From a virus: DNA of 62,627 nt. Position numbers and translations under genes: made by a program. The notes beneath the pieces were generated by a model that was given only the letters and a program-made list of their open reading frames with translations, searched no databases and was not told the DNA's origin. Of the stretch, positions 33,361 to 41,530 are shown piece after piece (within the stretch, counting starts at the first letter, position 1; every line of letters starts with the position of its first letter). The stretch lies in IMG/VR virus record IMGVR_UViG_3300025115_000633, positions 1 to 62,627 of that record. One strand, 5' to 3'.

Positions 33361-33756
33361 ATGACAACCAGATGGAAAACCCCGTCCCTTCCATGGGCGG
33401 GTACACTGGACGACTTTTTCAGCGTTAAGGATGACATTGAGGTTTTGAGAACCAGCATCACATTTATTTTGCTTACCAGCTATGGCGAGAGGGTGATGCT
33501 TCCGACTTTTGGCTCCACTTTGTCGAGAGTGTTATTTGAGCCAAACAATACCTATACGGTGGACAGCTTAAAAGCATCTATTGTTGAGGCTATCAGAGCG
33601 TGGGACGATCGTATAGAAGTGATTGAAGTTAGTGCGACGAGCTTTAATGAGCAGTTGGACGTAGCTGTAACTTTCCGTAGCACGAAAGACCCGACGGCAA
33701 CAACTCAGACGGTAATGTTGCCGGTTAAACTTTCGTCGATTACCCATAACGATTAA
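33361..33756 (+). CDS. Baseplate wedge protein, gp25/W-like
   Basis: A 131-aa gp25-type protein: ILLTSYGERVMLPTFGSTLS at about 38-57 matches the conserved lysozyme-like gp25 signature (T..GER...P.FG..L), then LFEPNN and the VIEAIRAWDDRIEV-like VEAIRAWDDRIEVIEV. GGAGG precedes ATG 33361. It forms the inner wedge ring with the next gene product. Confidence 0.9.
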   Translation: MTTRWKTPSLPWAGTLDDFFSVKDDIEVLRTSITFILLTSYGERVMLPTFGSTLSRVLFEPNNTYTVDSLKASIVEAIRAWDDRIEVIEVSATSFNEQLDVAVTFRSTKDPTATTQTVMLPVKLSSITHND

Positions 33757-33767
33757 GGAGTGTTCTG

Positions 33768-35762
33768 ATGGTTCAGAAGCCGGCAATTAATTACACGAAT
33801 GTGACTTATGAATCTATTCAAGCCGCAATAAAAGCTTGGATACAGGCTAAGTTTCCTGATACATGGTCGGATATGTACGAGAGTTCGATGGGCCAGGTTT
33901 GGGTTGAGGCAGTGGCTTATGCTTTTGACCAGTTGAACTTTGGGCTTAATTATGCGGCTAACGAGGTGTATCTTCCTTCGGCACGTGACCGCCAAAGCGT
34001 TATGGATATCGGGAAAGCTGTGGGTTATCAGATGCGGACAGCCACCGCCGCTTCTGTTAAATGCGCGGTATCTATAGCTTCGGTTCAGGCCAAGGATGTT
34101 GTTATTCCTCCTGGCGTTACGTTGACCGCAACATCTGGTGTCACTTTCAGGACGCTTGAACAGTGGTATATTCCAGCAGGCTCCCTCTCTGCCGAGATTT
34201 ACATGTCGGAAGGTGTTGCCCATTCAGACAGCTTTACTTCTGATGGTTCGTCCTTCCAGAAATTCAAATTGACCACCAACGAGGTTGTTCACGGCTCGAT
34301 AACCGCAAGCGTATCTGGTACGGAGTGGACGAAGGTTGATGGTTTGATAATGGCTGATTCCGCTACTCAGGCATATGAAATCGAGTATGACGTTGACGAT
34401 TATGGGTACGTCAAGTTCGGTGACGGAACAAACGGCATCGTGCCAGCTATGGGTGAACCTATAACTGTAAATTACAGAGTTGGCGGCGGGCTGGCAGGCA
34501 ATGTGGCGGTAGGAGAGATTAACCAGGTCGACAATAATAACTGTTATTTACGTGATATTCTACCTACAACGTATGTGGCGGTTACGTTTTATAATTCCGA
34601 AAGAGGTACAGGTGGTCTTGAGGCCGAGACGGTAGAACATGCGAAGATGGGAATACCTCACTGGACAAAGGCTGCTGGCAGGGCGGTGACGATTAATGAC
34701 TTCAACATTCTGGCAGTTCAGTTCAATGACCCTACGTATGGCAGCCCGGCGTTCGCCAGTGCAAAACTCAAATACATCATCCCTGAGTATAACATCGTTC
34801 AGATGTTTTTGTGGGCAAGAGATAACGGAGGGAACATTGTTGTTCCCAGCTCCGGTCTCAAAGATGCCATATTTGCGTATTTTATGAACGATGGAACAAA
34901 TTCAGTAAGGGTTGCGTGTACGGAGATGGAGGTGGAGGACGGTGGCATATTGAAAATCGACGTTAATGCCGAACTGACTGTCGATAGTGATTACTCCATA
35001 GCCACCGTCGAGGGCGACGTATCGACGGCCTTGAACAGCTTTTTCGACAGTACCGACGTTATACCTGGCTATGATATACGCCTCAGCCACGTCTACAGAA
35101 TCATTCAGGATGTATCGGGAGTTCTGCATACTCTCATCGTCAACGTTACGGCACACAGGGAGACCTCTGAGGTGCTGGCTGGAACATCGGGCACATTCGA
35201 CCTGCCGCCAGGACAACCCATAGCCCCCGGCTCTGTTGTGATTGCCGACGATTCAAACACTCTGACGGACGATAAAGATGGAAACCTGGTTGGTGATGGC
35301 TCTGGCACTATTGACTATGATACAGGAGCATACAGCTTTACTCTCACAGCTCCATCTGGAGACATCGTTGCTACGTATGGCATTATTGAAATGTACCAGA
35401 GAGGGAAGGCTGAACAGACGCTGGACGGGACAACCGAAACCATAAAAGGCGTTCTTCAGTATCCGCCGGTCATCCCGATAGACCCAGTATCTGGGGCTAA
35501 TGGTATAGCTTTTGCTGTTGCTGACCGTGTTGTGGTAGATGATGGCAATGGCAATCTGGTCGGCGACGTTAATCCGTTGGGTGTGAACCGCATAGATTAC
35601 GATACAGGGGCGTATGAGTTCACCCTGTCCACATTGCCGGCCAACGGTTCTATTTTGTACTCGACGTATAAACAGCTTCTCAGGGTAAATGCCGAAGATA
35701 TTCCCATTGATGCCTCCGATATGCCGGTAAAGGGTACGTGGACGTTCTCCTCTTCTAGCTGA
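33768..35762 (+). CDS. Baseplate wedge protein, gp6/J-like, with added beta modules
   Basis: A 664-aa baseplate J-type protein. The N-terminal half has WIQAKFPDTWSDMYESSMGQ, AADRQSVMDIGKAVGYQMRT-like DRQSVMDIGKAVGYQM, and GTGGLEAETVEHAK. The C-terminal quarter has two copies of a beta module at about 475-545 and 577-640 (DDKDGNLVGDGSG ... DYDTGAYSFTL; DDGNGNLVGDV ... DYDTGAYEFTL) that resembles the insertion in the capsid protein. Such modules could decorate the virion surface. AAGGAG precedes ATG 33768. Confidence 0.85.
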   Translation: MVQKPAINYTNVTYESIQAAIKAWIQAKFPDTWSDMYESSMGQVWVEAVAYAFDQLNFGLNYAANEVYLPSARDRQSVMDIGKAVGYQMRTATAASVKCAVSIASVQAKDVVIPPGVTLTATSGVTFRTLEQWYIPAGSLSAEIYMSEGVAHSDSFTSDGSSFQKFKLTTNEVVHGSITASVSGTEWTKVDGLIMADSATQAYEIEYDVDDYGYVKFGDGTNGIVPAMGEPITVNYRVGGGLAGNVAVGEINQVDNNNCYLRDILPTTYVAVTFYNSERGTGGLEAETVEHAKMGIPHWTKAAGRAVTINDFNILAVQFNDPTYGSPAFASAKLKYIIPEYNIVQMFLWARDNGGNIVVPSSGLKDAIFAYFMNDGTNSVRVACTEMEVEDGGILKIDVNAELTVDSDYSIATVEGDVSTALNSFFDSTDVIPGYDIRLSHVYRIIQDVSGVLHTLIVNVTAHRETSEVLAGTSGTFDLPPGQPIAPGSVVIADDSNTLTDDKDGNLVGDGSGTIDYDTGAYSFTLTAPSGDIVATYGIIEMYQRGKAEQTLDGTTETIKGVLQYPPVIPIDPVSGANGIAFAVADRVVVDDGNGNLVGDVNPLGVNRIDYDTGAYEFTLSTLPANGSILYSTYKQLLRVNAEDIPIDASDMPVKGTWTFSSSS

Positions 35763-35769
35763 GATCGTT

Positions 35770-36705
35770 ATGAGCTATTCGTTCTACGAATTGCTGCCTG
35801 CAATAATTAAGCTCAGAGACGCTATATCCTCTGGGCAGGAAAGTGACACCCTGCTCCAGAAGATTTTTTACATGCTTGACCAGGAGGCTGATTGGGCTGA
35901 CGGCAAGATCAACACCATCTATGACCTTATTGACCCCAACGACTGTCCGGAAGAGTATCTTCCTATGCTTGCCACGTTGGTCGATTTCCCTTTGCAGGGC
36001 GGTTGGACTGAAGATAAGAAGCGGATGGCAATACTGGGTGCGGTCAAGCTTTATTGCAGAAAGGGTGTTGTTGCGAGTTGGCGGGCTGTCCTCGCTATGT
36101 TCGGGCACCCCGAGATGGATATTCAGGAACTTTATAAAAATGAAATCCATCCCGTCGACGGCTACTCGACCGAGAAAGACTATTTCGATTTCCCTGCCGC
36201 CAGAATTGATTTGACGGAATACGGCTCTACGATACTGCCGCCGGATACCGATCCCGTTTGGCAGGGTATTGAATTAATGCGCCCGATACATGTTCTTGTC
36301 CGTAGAGATTTGGTTAAAGATGAAACCCAAGATGCCATATCCGCTTCGGACTCCACCGAGGCTGGCTCTTTCTCCAAAATAACAGATTGTGCCGGCATGT
36401 TATCCGATGGGGATGTCACCCTTCCTGGCGAAGAGTGTCAGGTGGGCTTGCAGATTTCCTCATACGCCTGCACTAACTTCTCTTGTGAAGCTACCAGTTG
36501 TGAAACCTTTTGTGAAGGGTCGTGTGAGAGCATTTGCGAAACTGAATGCGAAACCTCATGCCAGATCGGTTGCGAGAACGTGTGCCAGACGTTTTGTGAA
36601 GGAGAATGTGAAAGTTTTTGTGAGGGTACATGTACGGTTTCATGCCAGGTGTGGTGCCAGCTATATTGCCAACAAAATTGTCAATATAAGGTGCAGTCTA
36701 CATGA
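35770..36705 (+). CDS. gpI-like baseplate protein with period-4 cysteine tail
   Basis: A 311-aa protein. Residues 1-195 are a P2 gpI-type domain (FYELLPAIIKLRDA, DQEADWADGKINTIYDLIDP, then RPIHVLVRRDLV). After a linker, residues 244-304 carry 16 cysteines exactly every fourth position (CETFCEGSCESICETEC and so on), usually followed by E or Q. Two more Cys lie at 234 and 239. No known gpI has such a tail to my knowledge. The gene is followed by a GT25 gene (ATGA overlap), then a paralog, then a radical-SAM enzyme. The repeat could be cross-linked, glycosylated, or metal-binding. Confidence 0.8.
   Translation: MSYSFYELLPAIIKLRDAISSGQESDTLLQKIFYMLDQEADWADGKINTIYDLIDPNDCPEEYLPMLATLVDFPLQGGWTEDKKRMAILGAVKLYCRKGVVASWRAVLAMFGHPEMDIQELYKNEIHPVDGYSTEKDYFDFPAARIDLTEYGSTILPPDTDPVWQGIELMRPIHVLVRRDLVKDETQDAISASDSTEAGSFSKITDCAGMLSDGDVTLPGEECQVGLQISSYACTNFSCEATSCETFCEGSCESICETECETSCQIGCENVCQTFCEGECESFCEGTCTVSCQVWCQLYCQQNCQYKVQST
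36499..36681 (+). repeat. (C-x3)15-C coding repeat
   Basis: Each fourth codon from 36499 to 36681 is TGT or TGC, 16 in all. The intervening triplets vary and are rich in E, Q, S, T, G. DNA-level identity between units is low, so selection on the protein pattern rather than recent slippage is likely. Confidence 0.9.
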
Positions 36706-37400
36706 GCAAGGTTTTAGGTTTCTTTGATGTAGCGTATGTGATTAATCTCGATCACCGACCAGACAGAATGGAAAATGTGACTAGAGAGATGCAGAAAGTG
36801 GGCATAGATTTTGTGAGGGTGCCGGGTGTGGAATATGTCGGCGACGGCAAAGATTTGCCTGATGCCCCCGGCTATGAAACGCCGGACAAGAAATGCAGGG
36901 CTTTGGGTTGCAGTCTTGGGCACAGGCGGGCGGTGCAGATGGCTAAGGCTTCAGGAGCATCAAACTGCCTGATTTTTGAGGATGATGTAACTTTCATCCA
37001 GGGATTTGCGAAAGAGGCTTCTGCCGCCTTGAGGGAGTTAAGATGGGTGGATTGGGAATTGTTCTATTTTTACAGCGACCCTCACCTTGTCCCTCCATTA
37101 TCTGTCGGGATAACTGAACATTTGCGGATTCTTCCTGGAACTTGTTGCTGCCATGCGTATGCACTTAACAAGAGGGCGATTGATTATTTTTTGGGGGAGT
37201 TCAATCCTCCTTATAATGGGATGATTGTCGATTATTTCACCAAGAGTGCTCCACTTGTTAAAGTGGCCACGAAAGTAAATCTTGCTTTTCAGGCGAGTGG
37301 ATTCTCTGATATCAAACATGAGTATGTGGTCAATAGTCCTGGCAAACCTCATGTGTGCGTTAAAACGAAAGAAGAATACGAGGCGTTGATTAAAGCATGA
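36702..37400 (+). CDS. GT25-type glycosyltransferase
   Basis: A 232-aa protein of the LPS-type glycosyltransferase family 25: VAYVINLDHRPDRMENVTRE at about 10-29, then ALGCSLGHRRAVQMAKASGA and CLIFEDDVTF at about 89-98 (acidic D-D metal site). ATG 36702 overlaps the previous stop, and its end overlaps the second gpI gene. GT25 enzymes add galactose or other sugars to LPS or to collagen hydroxylysine; placed between two cysteine-rich tail genes, a tail-protein acceptor is conceivable (inference). Confidence 0.88.
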   Translation: MSKVLGFFDVAYVINLDHRPDRMENVTREMQKVGIDFVRVPGVEYVGDGKDLPDAPGYETPDKKCRALGCSLGHRRAVQMAKASGASNCLIFEDDVTFIQGFAKEASAALRELRWVDWELFYFYSDPHLVPPLSVGITEHLRILPGTCCCHAYALNKRAIDYFLGEFNPPYNGMIVDYFTKSAPLVKVATKVNLAFQASGFSDIKHEYVVNSPGKPHVCVKTKEEYEALIKA

Positions 37401-39127
37401 GTGATACTGGGTTTTATTTTTATAATCTGCTGCCTTGGATTGTCAGACTGAACGACCAGATTGCCGCAGGGTCTGATACTAATACTACGTTACAGGGCAT
37501 ATTTTCGATATTAGACCTTCAGGCGGATTGGGCTGATGAAGAGGTTCTCGGTATATACAACTTGATGAACGCTGAGGTGTGTGACGCCGAGTTCCTTCTT
37601 TATCTGTCAGCCACTCTGGGCACCGCTGTCACCACAGATATCTCGCCAATTTTCCGCCGTTGGTTTGTACGCAATCTTGTGAAATTTCATAAGATAAAAG
37701 GCACCCACATGTCGTGGGATAAGCAGTGGTTATGGCTAACTGAGAACGCTTACGGGGCAACTGAGCTATGGAAGGGGCAAATTCATGAGGTGGGCGACTA
37801 TGAGCAGTCAGAAGATCCTAACCATCAGTTAAATTCGGCGAGGTTTGACGTTTATAGTTCTGATGGTTCAACGTATCTTGTTCCCTCTGAAGCTCAGCTA
37901 TATGTCAATAAAATAGATGACCTTAGACCTGTACATGTTCTCCTTCGTTATTGGTATTTGGCTGGCGGAATTGATGATTATTTTGCCCCTGTGCTTGAAG
38001 AGCCAATATTTAATGCTCAGGCTAATTTTGAAGACTCGGCTCAGAACTTGTCCGATTATGTGACCACAAGAGTGGTATGTATTGGCTCTTCGGTGGTTTG
38101 TCAGAGTGGTTGTGAAAGTTTATGTGAAGATTGGTGTCAAACGGGTTGTGAAACCATATGCGAACACTTCTGCGAGATAGATAGTTGCCAGATAAGATGC
38201 ATGTTTTCTAGCGAGGGCAACCAGCAGTGCCAGACAACGTGTATGATTTTAACCGAACCGGCATGCCAAACAAGTTGTGTATTCTCAGCTGTAATGAATC
38301 AAATATGTTATGCCAGTTGCCAATTGGCAATTCAACCTTGGTGTCATACGAGTTGCGTAGGTGCACTTGAGCCCTTCTGCCAGACATCCTGTACGGTTTG
38401 TAATTGTGAAAGTTATGCTTTTTGCCAGACATCATGTATTGGTTTAACTCAAGCTGCATGCCAAACAATGAATATGATGTCAGTTGGTCCTTACCCAAGA
38501 CCTCCTTGGTGGCCACCGGCGAATGAAAGTATCCCCGATTGGCTTTGGAATCGTCCTGGTGGTGATCCCTGTCTTACTTCTCAAACATTGACAATACGAC
38601 CGCCGTGGTTTCCACCACCGGGTGACCCTTGTTTCACTTCTCAAACATTTCCTCCTCTACCCCCAACGTCCCCATGTCCTACACATTGTGAATTCGTCTT
38701 TGAAGGCGGTGGTGTAATTTGGTCTCCCACAGGTCGATTTTATTGTTATAATGATCCGTTTGGTGACAGTCCCACACCTGTACCGCATATTTTTGGTGGA
38801 GACGGCTATATAGAAATGCGGTATAATGGAATTCTTAAAGGACTATCCGTAACAACCAATTTTACAAATCATTTTAGCCCTAAGTTAATTAGCGTCTCGT
38901 TTTCGGCTAATAAAGAAGGAACAACTTTAACTGGAGCCCCAACAACTGGGGATATTAGTGTACCTCTTAGTGGTATTTACCACGCTATAAATAATTCAGA
39001 TGGCACCGCCGTTGTATCAAAAGGCGATCTCATTGGCTTATCAGCAAGTTGCAGATATGAAGGTGGTGGAGCAGGCAGTGTTTGGGGCAATGTTGATGTG
39101 ACTTTTGATATTGAGGTTACGAGTTAA
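37397..39127 (+). CDS. Second gpI-like protein: cysteine repeats and candidate receptor-binding tip
   Basis: A 576-aa paralog of the protein at 35770. N-terminal gpI domain (FYFYNLLPWIVRLNDQ, LQADWADEEVLGIYNL, RPVHVLLRYWYL). Cysteines lie at 235, 239, 243, 247, 251, 255 and 259 (every fourth), then about seven CQTSC-like pairs spaced 10-15 aa apart. A proline/tryptophan linker (about 374-430) leads to a C-terminal beta domain (about 435-576) of adhesin character. ATGA overlap upstream. The C-terminal part is AT-richer, perhaps a swapped tip. Confidence 0.75.
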   Translation: MSDTGFYFYNLLPWIVRLNDQIAAGSDTNTTLQGIFSILDLQADWADEEVLGIYNLMNAEVCDAEFLLYLSATLGTAVTTDISPIFRRWFVRNLVKFHKIKGTHMSWDKQWLWLTENAYGATELWKGQIHEVGDYEQSEDPNHQLNSARFDVYSSDGSTYLVPSEAQLYVNKIDDLRPVHVLLRYWYLAGGIDDYFAPVLEEPIFNAQANFEDSAQNLSDYVTTRVVCIGSSVVCQSGCESLCEDWCQTGCETICEHFCEIDSCQIRCMFSSEGNQQCQTTCMILTEPACQTSCVFSAVMNQICYASCQLAIQPWCHTSCVGALEPFCQTSCTVCNCESYAFCQTSCIGLTQAACQTMNMMSVGPYPRPPWWPPANESIPDWLWNRPGGDPCLTSQTLTIRPPWFPPPGDPCFTSQTFPPLPPTSPCPTHCEFVFEGGGVIWSPTGRFYCYNDPFGDSPTPVPHIFGGDGYIEMRYNGILKGLSVTTNFTNHFSPKLISVSFSANKEGTTLTGAPTTGDISVPLSGIYHAINNSDGTAVVSKGDLIGLSASCRYEGGGAGSVWGNVDVTFDIEVTS

Positions 39128-39148
39128 ATGCTCTATAACATTGGTTAA

Positions 39149-39172
39149 GTTTAAGTGTCCGTTTGGTATAAA
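39149..39172 (+). promoter_or_regulatory. Phage promoter before the radical-SAM gene
   Basis: GTTTAA 39149-39154, 12-base gap, TATAAA 39167-39172, GG directly before it. Same geometry as five other sites in the window; the -10 differs by the last base. ATG 39193 is 20 bases downstream with AGGAGG between. Confidence 0.6.
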
Positions 39173-39192
39173 AAGGTCTAAGGAGGTTTAGA

Positions 39193-40602
39193 ATGAAGCA
39201 GTTGACAGAGGGGTGCTCACTGAGGAACTCAGCCGTCTGTGAGCCGAAAACTTTGGATTTTGAAATCGAGGGGCGTAAGTTTTCCTATGATTGCAATTCA
39301 ATGAAATTGTTCCAACTCGAAGAGGGAGAGAGCATTACTGGGGCAGATCGTGTACCCCAGTTCCCTTTCACGTCATGGTTTGGCGTTTCTGCAATGGTGC
39401 TGGAAGCCACCCACGCCTGCCATAATGCTTGCCGCTATTGCTTTGTTGACCTGAAATACGATGACCATGTCCACACGATGAAGCTGGACACGGCTTTACG
39501 GGCTATAACCTACTTTTTCCCCAGACCGGAAAAGGGGTTTAATCCTCGGGTTAAAGCCCCCCATATCGGGTTCTTCGGCGGAGAGCCGTTACTCAACTGG
39601 CCACTAATTGATGGGGTGACGGGGTTCTTAAGGGGGTATTGCCACCCTATACGCCCGTCGTTGGGTATGACCACGTCTGCCGTTCTAATGACAGAAGAAC
39701 GAGCTAAATACCTCACCGATCACGGATATTCCTTTATCGTCTCGTTGGACGGACCCAAAGATATTCATGATGCCTTTCGCCCGCATAAAGATGGAGACGG
39801 AACGTATGACAGGGCTATTCAGGGCATTAAATACCTGAACGACGCCGGCACCAGGAACATTACCCTGAGAGGCACGTTCACCGCAGACTGCGTGAGATTG
39901 CTGGACAGGGTCGTTCACCTCAACGAACTTTGTGACGTGGGGATGGGCAACTGGGCGTCCGTGGAGCCAGCAGACCTCTCTGAACACGCCTGCGTCAAGG
40001 CTGGACCGGGGATGGTGTTCACCCCCGAAACCGTGAGGGCTTTGGAATCTGAATATATGGCGTGTGCCAAATGGTTTGTTGAGAGGGTTAAAAATGGAAA
40101 GAAAGTCAGATTTCATCAGCTGTATAAAACGGTGGAGCGATTGCTCTACGGGTTTGCTTCCCCCAATGAGTGTGGGGCTGGCAGGGCATATATTGGTATC
40201 GGACCAACAGGTTCTATTCATGCATGCCACAGAGAGAACAACTCCTACATTGGTCACATGGACAAGGGGTGGATTGACGAAGCCCTCCGTGCTAAATGGG
40301 TGGATAACAGAGGCATTTACACTAGACCTAAGTGCGTAGCCTGCCCTATACGCTTTGTTTGTGGGAGTGGGTGCAGGGAGTCGTCTCTTGGGGATTCTGG
40401 GGATATAACTATACCTAACGTCATTTCTTGCGAGTTTTGGAAGCTGTTTTTCAAGGCTGCGGTATGGGTGGTGTCTGAGGTGGATAAGGCAACATTGATG
40501 ACTGCCATACCTATGCCTCAAGGGTTGTGCCGACCCAAGATTGGGCAATGTAAAGGCTGTGTAGATAAAGGAGAGCCTGTTGAAGGTAGCCCTGCTCCGT
40601 GA
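39193..40602 (+). CDS. Radical-SAM/SPASM protein maturase
   Basis: A 469-aa enzyme. Cys 76, 80 and 83 (CHNACRYC) form the C-x3-C-x2-C site for the SAM-binding 4Fe-4S cluster; FFGGEPLLNW is the GGEP motif. The C-terminus has a full SPASM domain: C327-x12-G-x4-C345, then C381-x2-C384-x5-C390-x3-C394 and C413, expected to hold two auxiliary clusters. Known SPASM enzymes modify peptides or proteins (thioether cross-links, formylglycine). Own promoter at 39149 and AGGAGG before ATG 39193. Adjacent cysteine-rich tail proteins are the obvious candidate substrates (inference); there is no small precursor peptide nearby. Confidence 0.9.
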   Translation: MKQLTEGCSLRNSAVCEPKTLDFEIEGRKFSYDCNSMKLFQLEEGESITGADRVPQFPFTSWFGVSAMVLEATHACHNACRYCFVDLKYDDHVHTMKLDTALRAITYFFPRPEKGFNPRVKAPHIGFFGGEPLLNWPLIDGVTGFLRGYCHPIRPSLGMTTSAVLMTEERAKYLTDHGYSFIVSLDGPKDIHDAFRPHKDGDGTYDRAIQGIKYLNDAGTRNITLRGTFTADCVRLLDRVVHLNELCDVGMGNWASVEPADLSEHACVKAGPGMVFTPETVRALESEYMACAKWFVERVKNGKKVRFHQLYKTVERLLYGFASPNECGAGRAYIGIGPTGSIHACHRENNSYIGHMDKGWIDEALRAKWVDNRGIYTRPKCVACPIRFVCGSGCRESSLGDSGDITIPNVISCEFWKLFFKAAVWVVSEVDKATLMTAIPMPQGLCRPKIGQCKGCVDKGEPVEGSPAP

Positions 40603-41530
40603 GTCCGGAGGCTATGGTGATATAATAACCATGTCCGCTGCCGGGCAGTCAGTAAAAGCCAGGATGGGTGCAGATGTCCATGTTGAGGCGTTTGTACCTA
40701 AAGATTTCGAGCAGGCGGCAGATCATCTTGTGGGCATTGATTCTGTGGTGGCATTGAACCCTCCGCCAATACATAGTAGGAGAAGACGCGATACTTATTT
40801 GGATGTTCATCAGCACCCATATCTCAGAACGGTATTTGAGGCTAAGCCCGATAAGATAGTTGATTTGTTTTGCCCTGGTTTTCTTTATGAAGAGACGACA
40901 CGTGATGAAATTCTGTACAGCAGGGCACAACTTTTCGCTATGGCTGCCGGCGGTCTTGATGTGTCGAAGGTTGCACCTATTTGGCAAATTGAGCCGTGGG
41001 AAGCAGATAATGCAGAGTATATGATGAAAACTCTGAAGCTGGAGGATGGGTTTATAGGTGTTGCTTTGCGAGGGACATGCAGTTGCAGAACTTTTCCTGC
41101 GGATAAGTGCCAGGAGCTTTTGATGGGGATAAAGAAAATGGGGTTTCAGATAGGGCTTTTGGATTGCGTACATCCTAAATATTCTTTACCCTCTGGCTCT
41201 GTAAGGATAGTCGGGTTTGATATTCCGACCGTGGCGGCCATACTAACTAAAGCGAGGTTGCTGATCACCGTAGATACAGGAATGTTGCATTTAAGTCAGG
41301 CAGTGGGCACGAAATTTATAACAATTTTCGGTCCCACGACAACTGCTATAGTAAATACTTATGATAACTGTGTGGGTAAAGTTGTAAATCCGGGAACCAA
41401 ATGCTCTGTACCATGCAATTACAGAAGGATGCTTGGGTGGAACAGTGAAGTTTGTAGGAAGACGGGGTGCGATAGAATGTTATCGGTTGAGGTGCAGCAG
41501 GTGCTTTCAACCTTTAAGGAGGCATTATGA
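40580..41530 (+). CDS. GT9-like glycosyltransferase
   Basis: A 316-aa heptosyltransferase-type enzyme: VALLRESGGYGDIITMSAAG at the N-terminus (G.GD....) and LLITVDTGMLHLSQAVGTKF followed by ITIFGPTT at about 230-257. A cysteine cluster lies near the end (CSVPCNYRRM ... CRKTGC). TTG 40580 overlaps the radical-SAM gene by 23 bases with GGAGAG upstream, indicating translational coupling with it. It is the second GT9 gene in the window. Confidence 0.82.
   Translation: MKVALLRESGGYGDIITMSAAGQSVKARMGADVHVEAFVPKDFEQAADHLVGIDSVVALNPPPIHSRRRRDTYLDVHQHPYLRTVFEAKPDKIVDLFCPGFLYEETTRDEILYSRAQLFAMAAGGLDVSKVAPIWQIEPWEADNAEYMMKTLKLEDGFIGVALRGTCSCRTFPADKCQELLMGIKKMGFQIGLLDCVHPKYSLPSGSVRIVGFDIPTVAAILTKARLLITVDTGMLHLSQAVGTKFITIFGPTTTAIVNTYDNCVGKVVNPGTKCSVPCNYRRMLGWNSEVCRKTGCDRMLSVEVQQVLSTFKEAL

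Noticed and set aside
36499-36681. Cysteine repeat as a metallothionein-type gene fragment
   Set aside because: Metallothioneins use CxC and CxxC clusters; here spacing is strictly four, and the domain is fused to a gpI protein.
37397-39127. Second gpI gene as a pseudogene or assembly duplication of the first
   Set aside because: The two are diverged along the whole length, have different repeat plans and C-termini, and both frames are intact.
39193-40602. Radical-SAM gene as part of an ordinary RiPP cluster with a small precursor peptide
   Set aside because: I looked for a short cysteine-rich precursor frame next to it on both strands and saw none; there is also no peptidase/transporter. 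The cysteine-rich tail proteins fit better.
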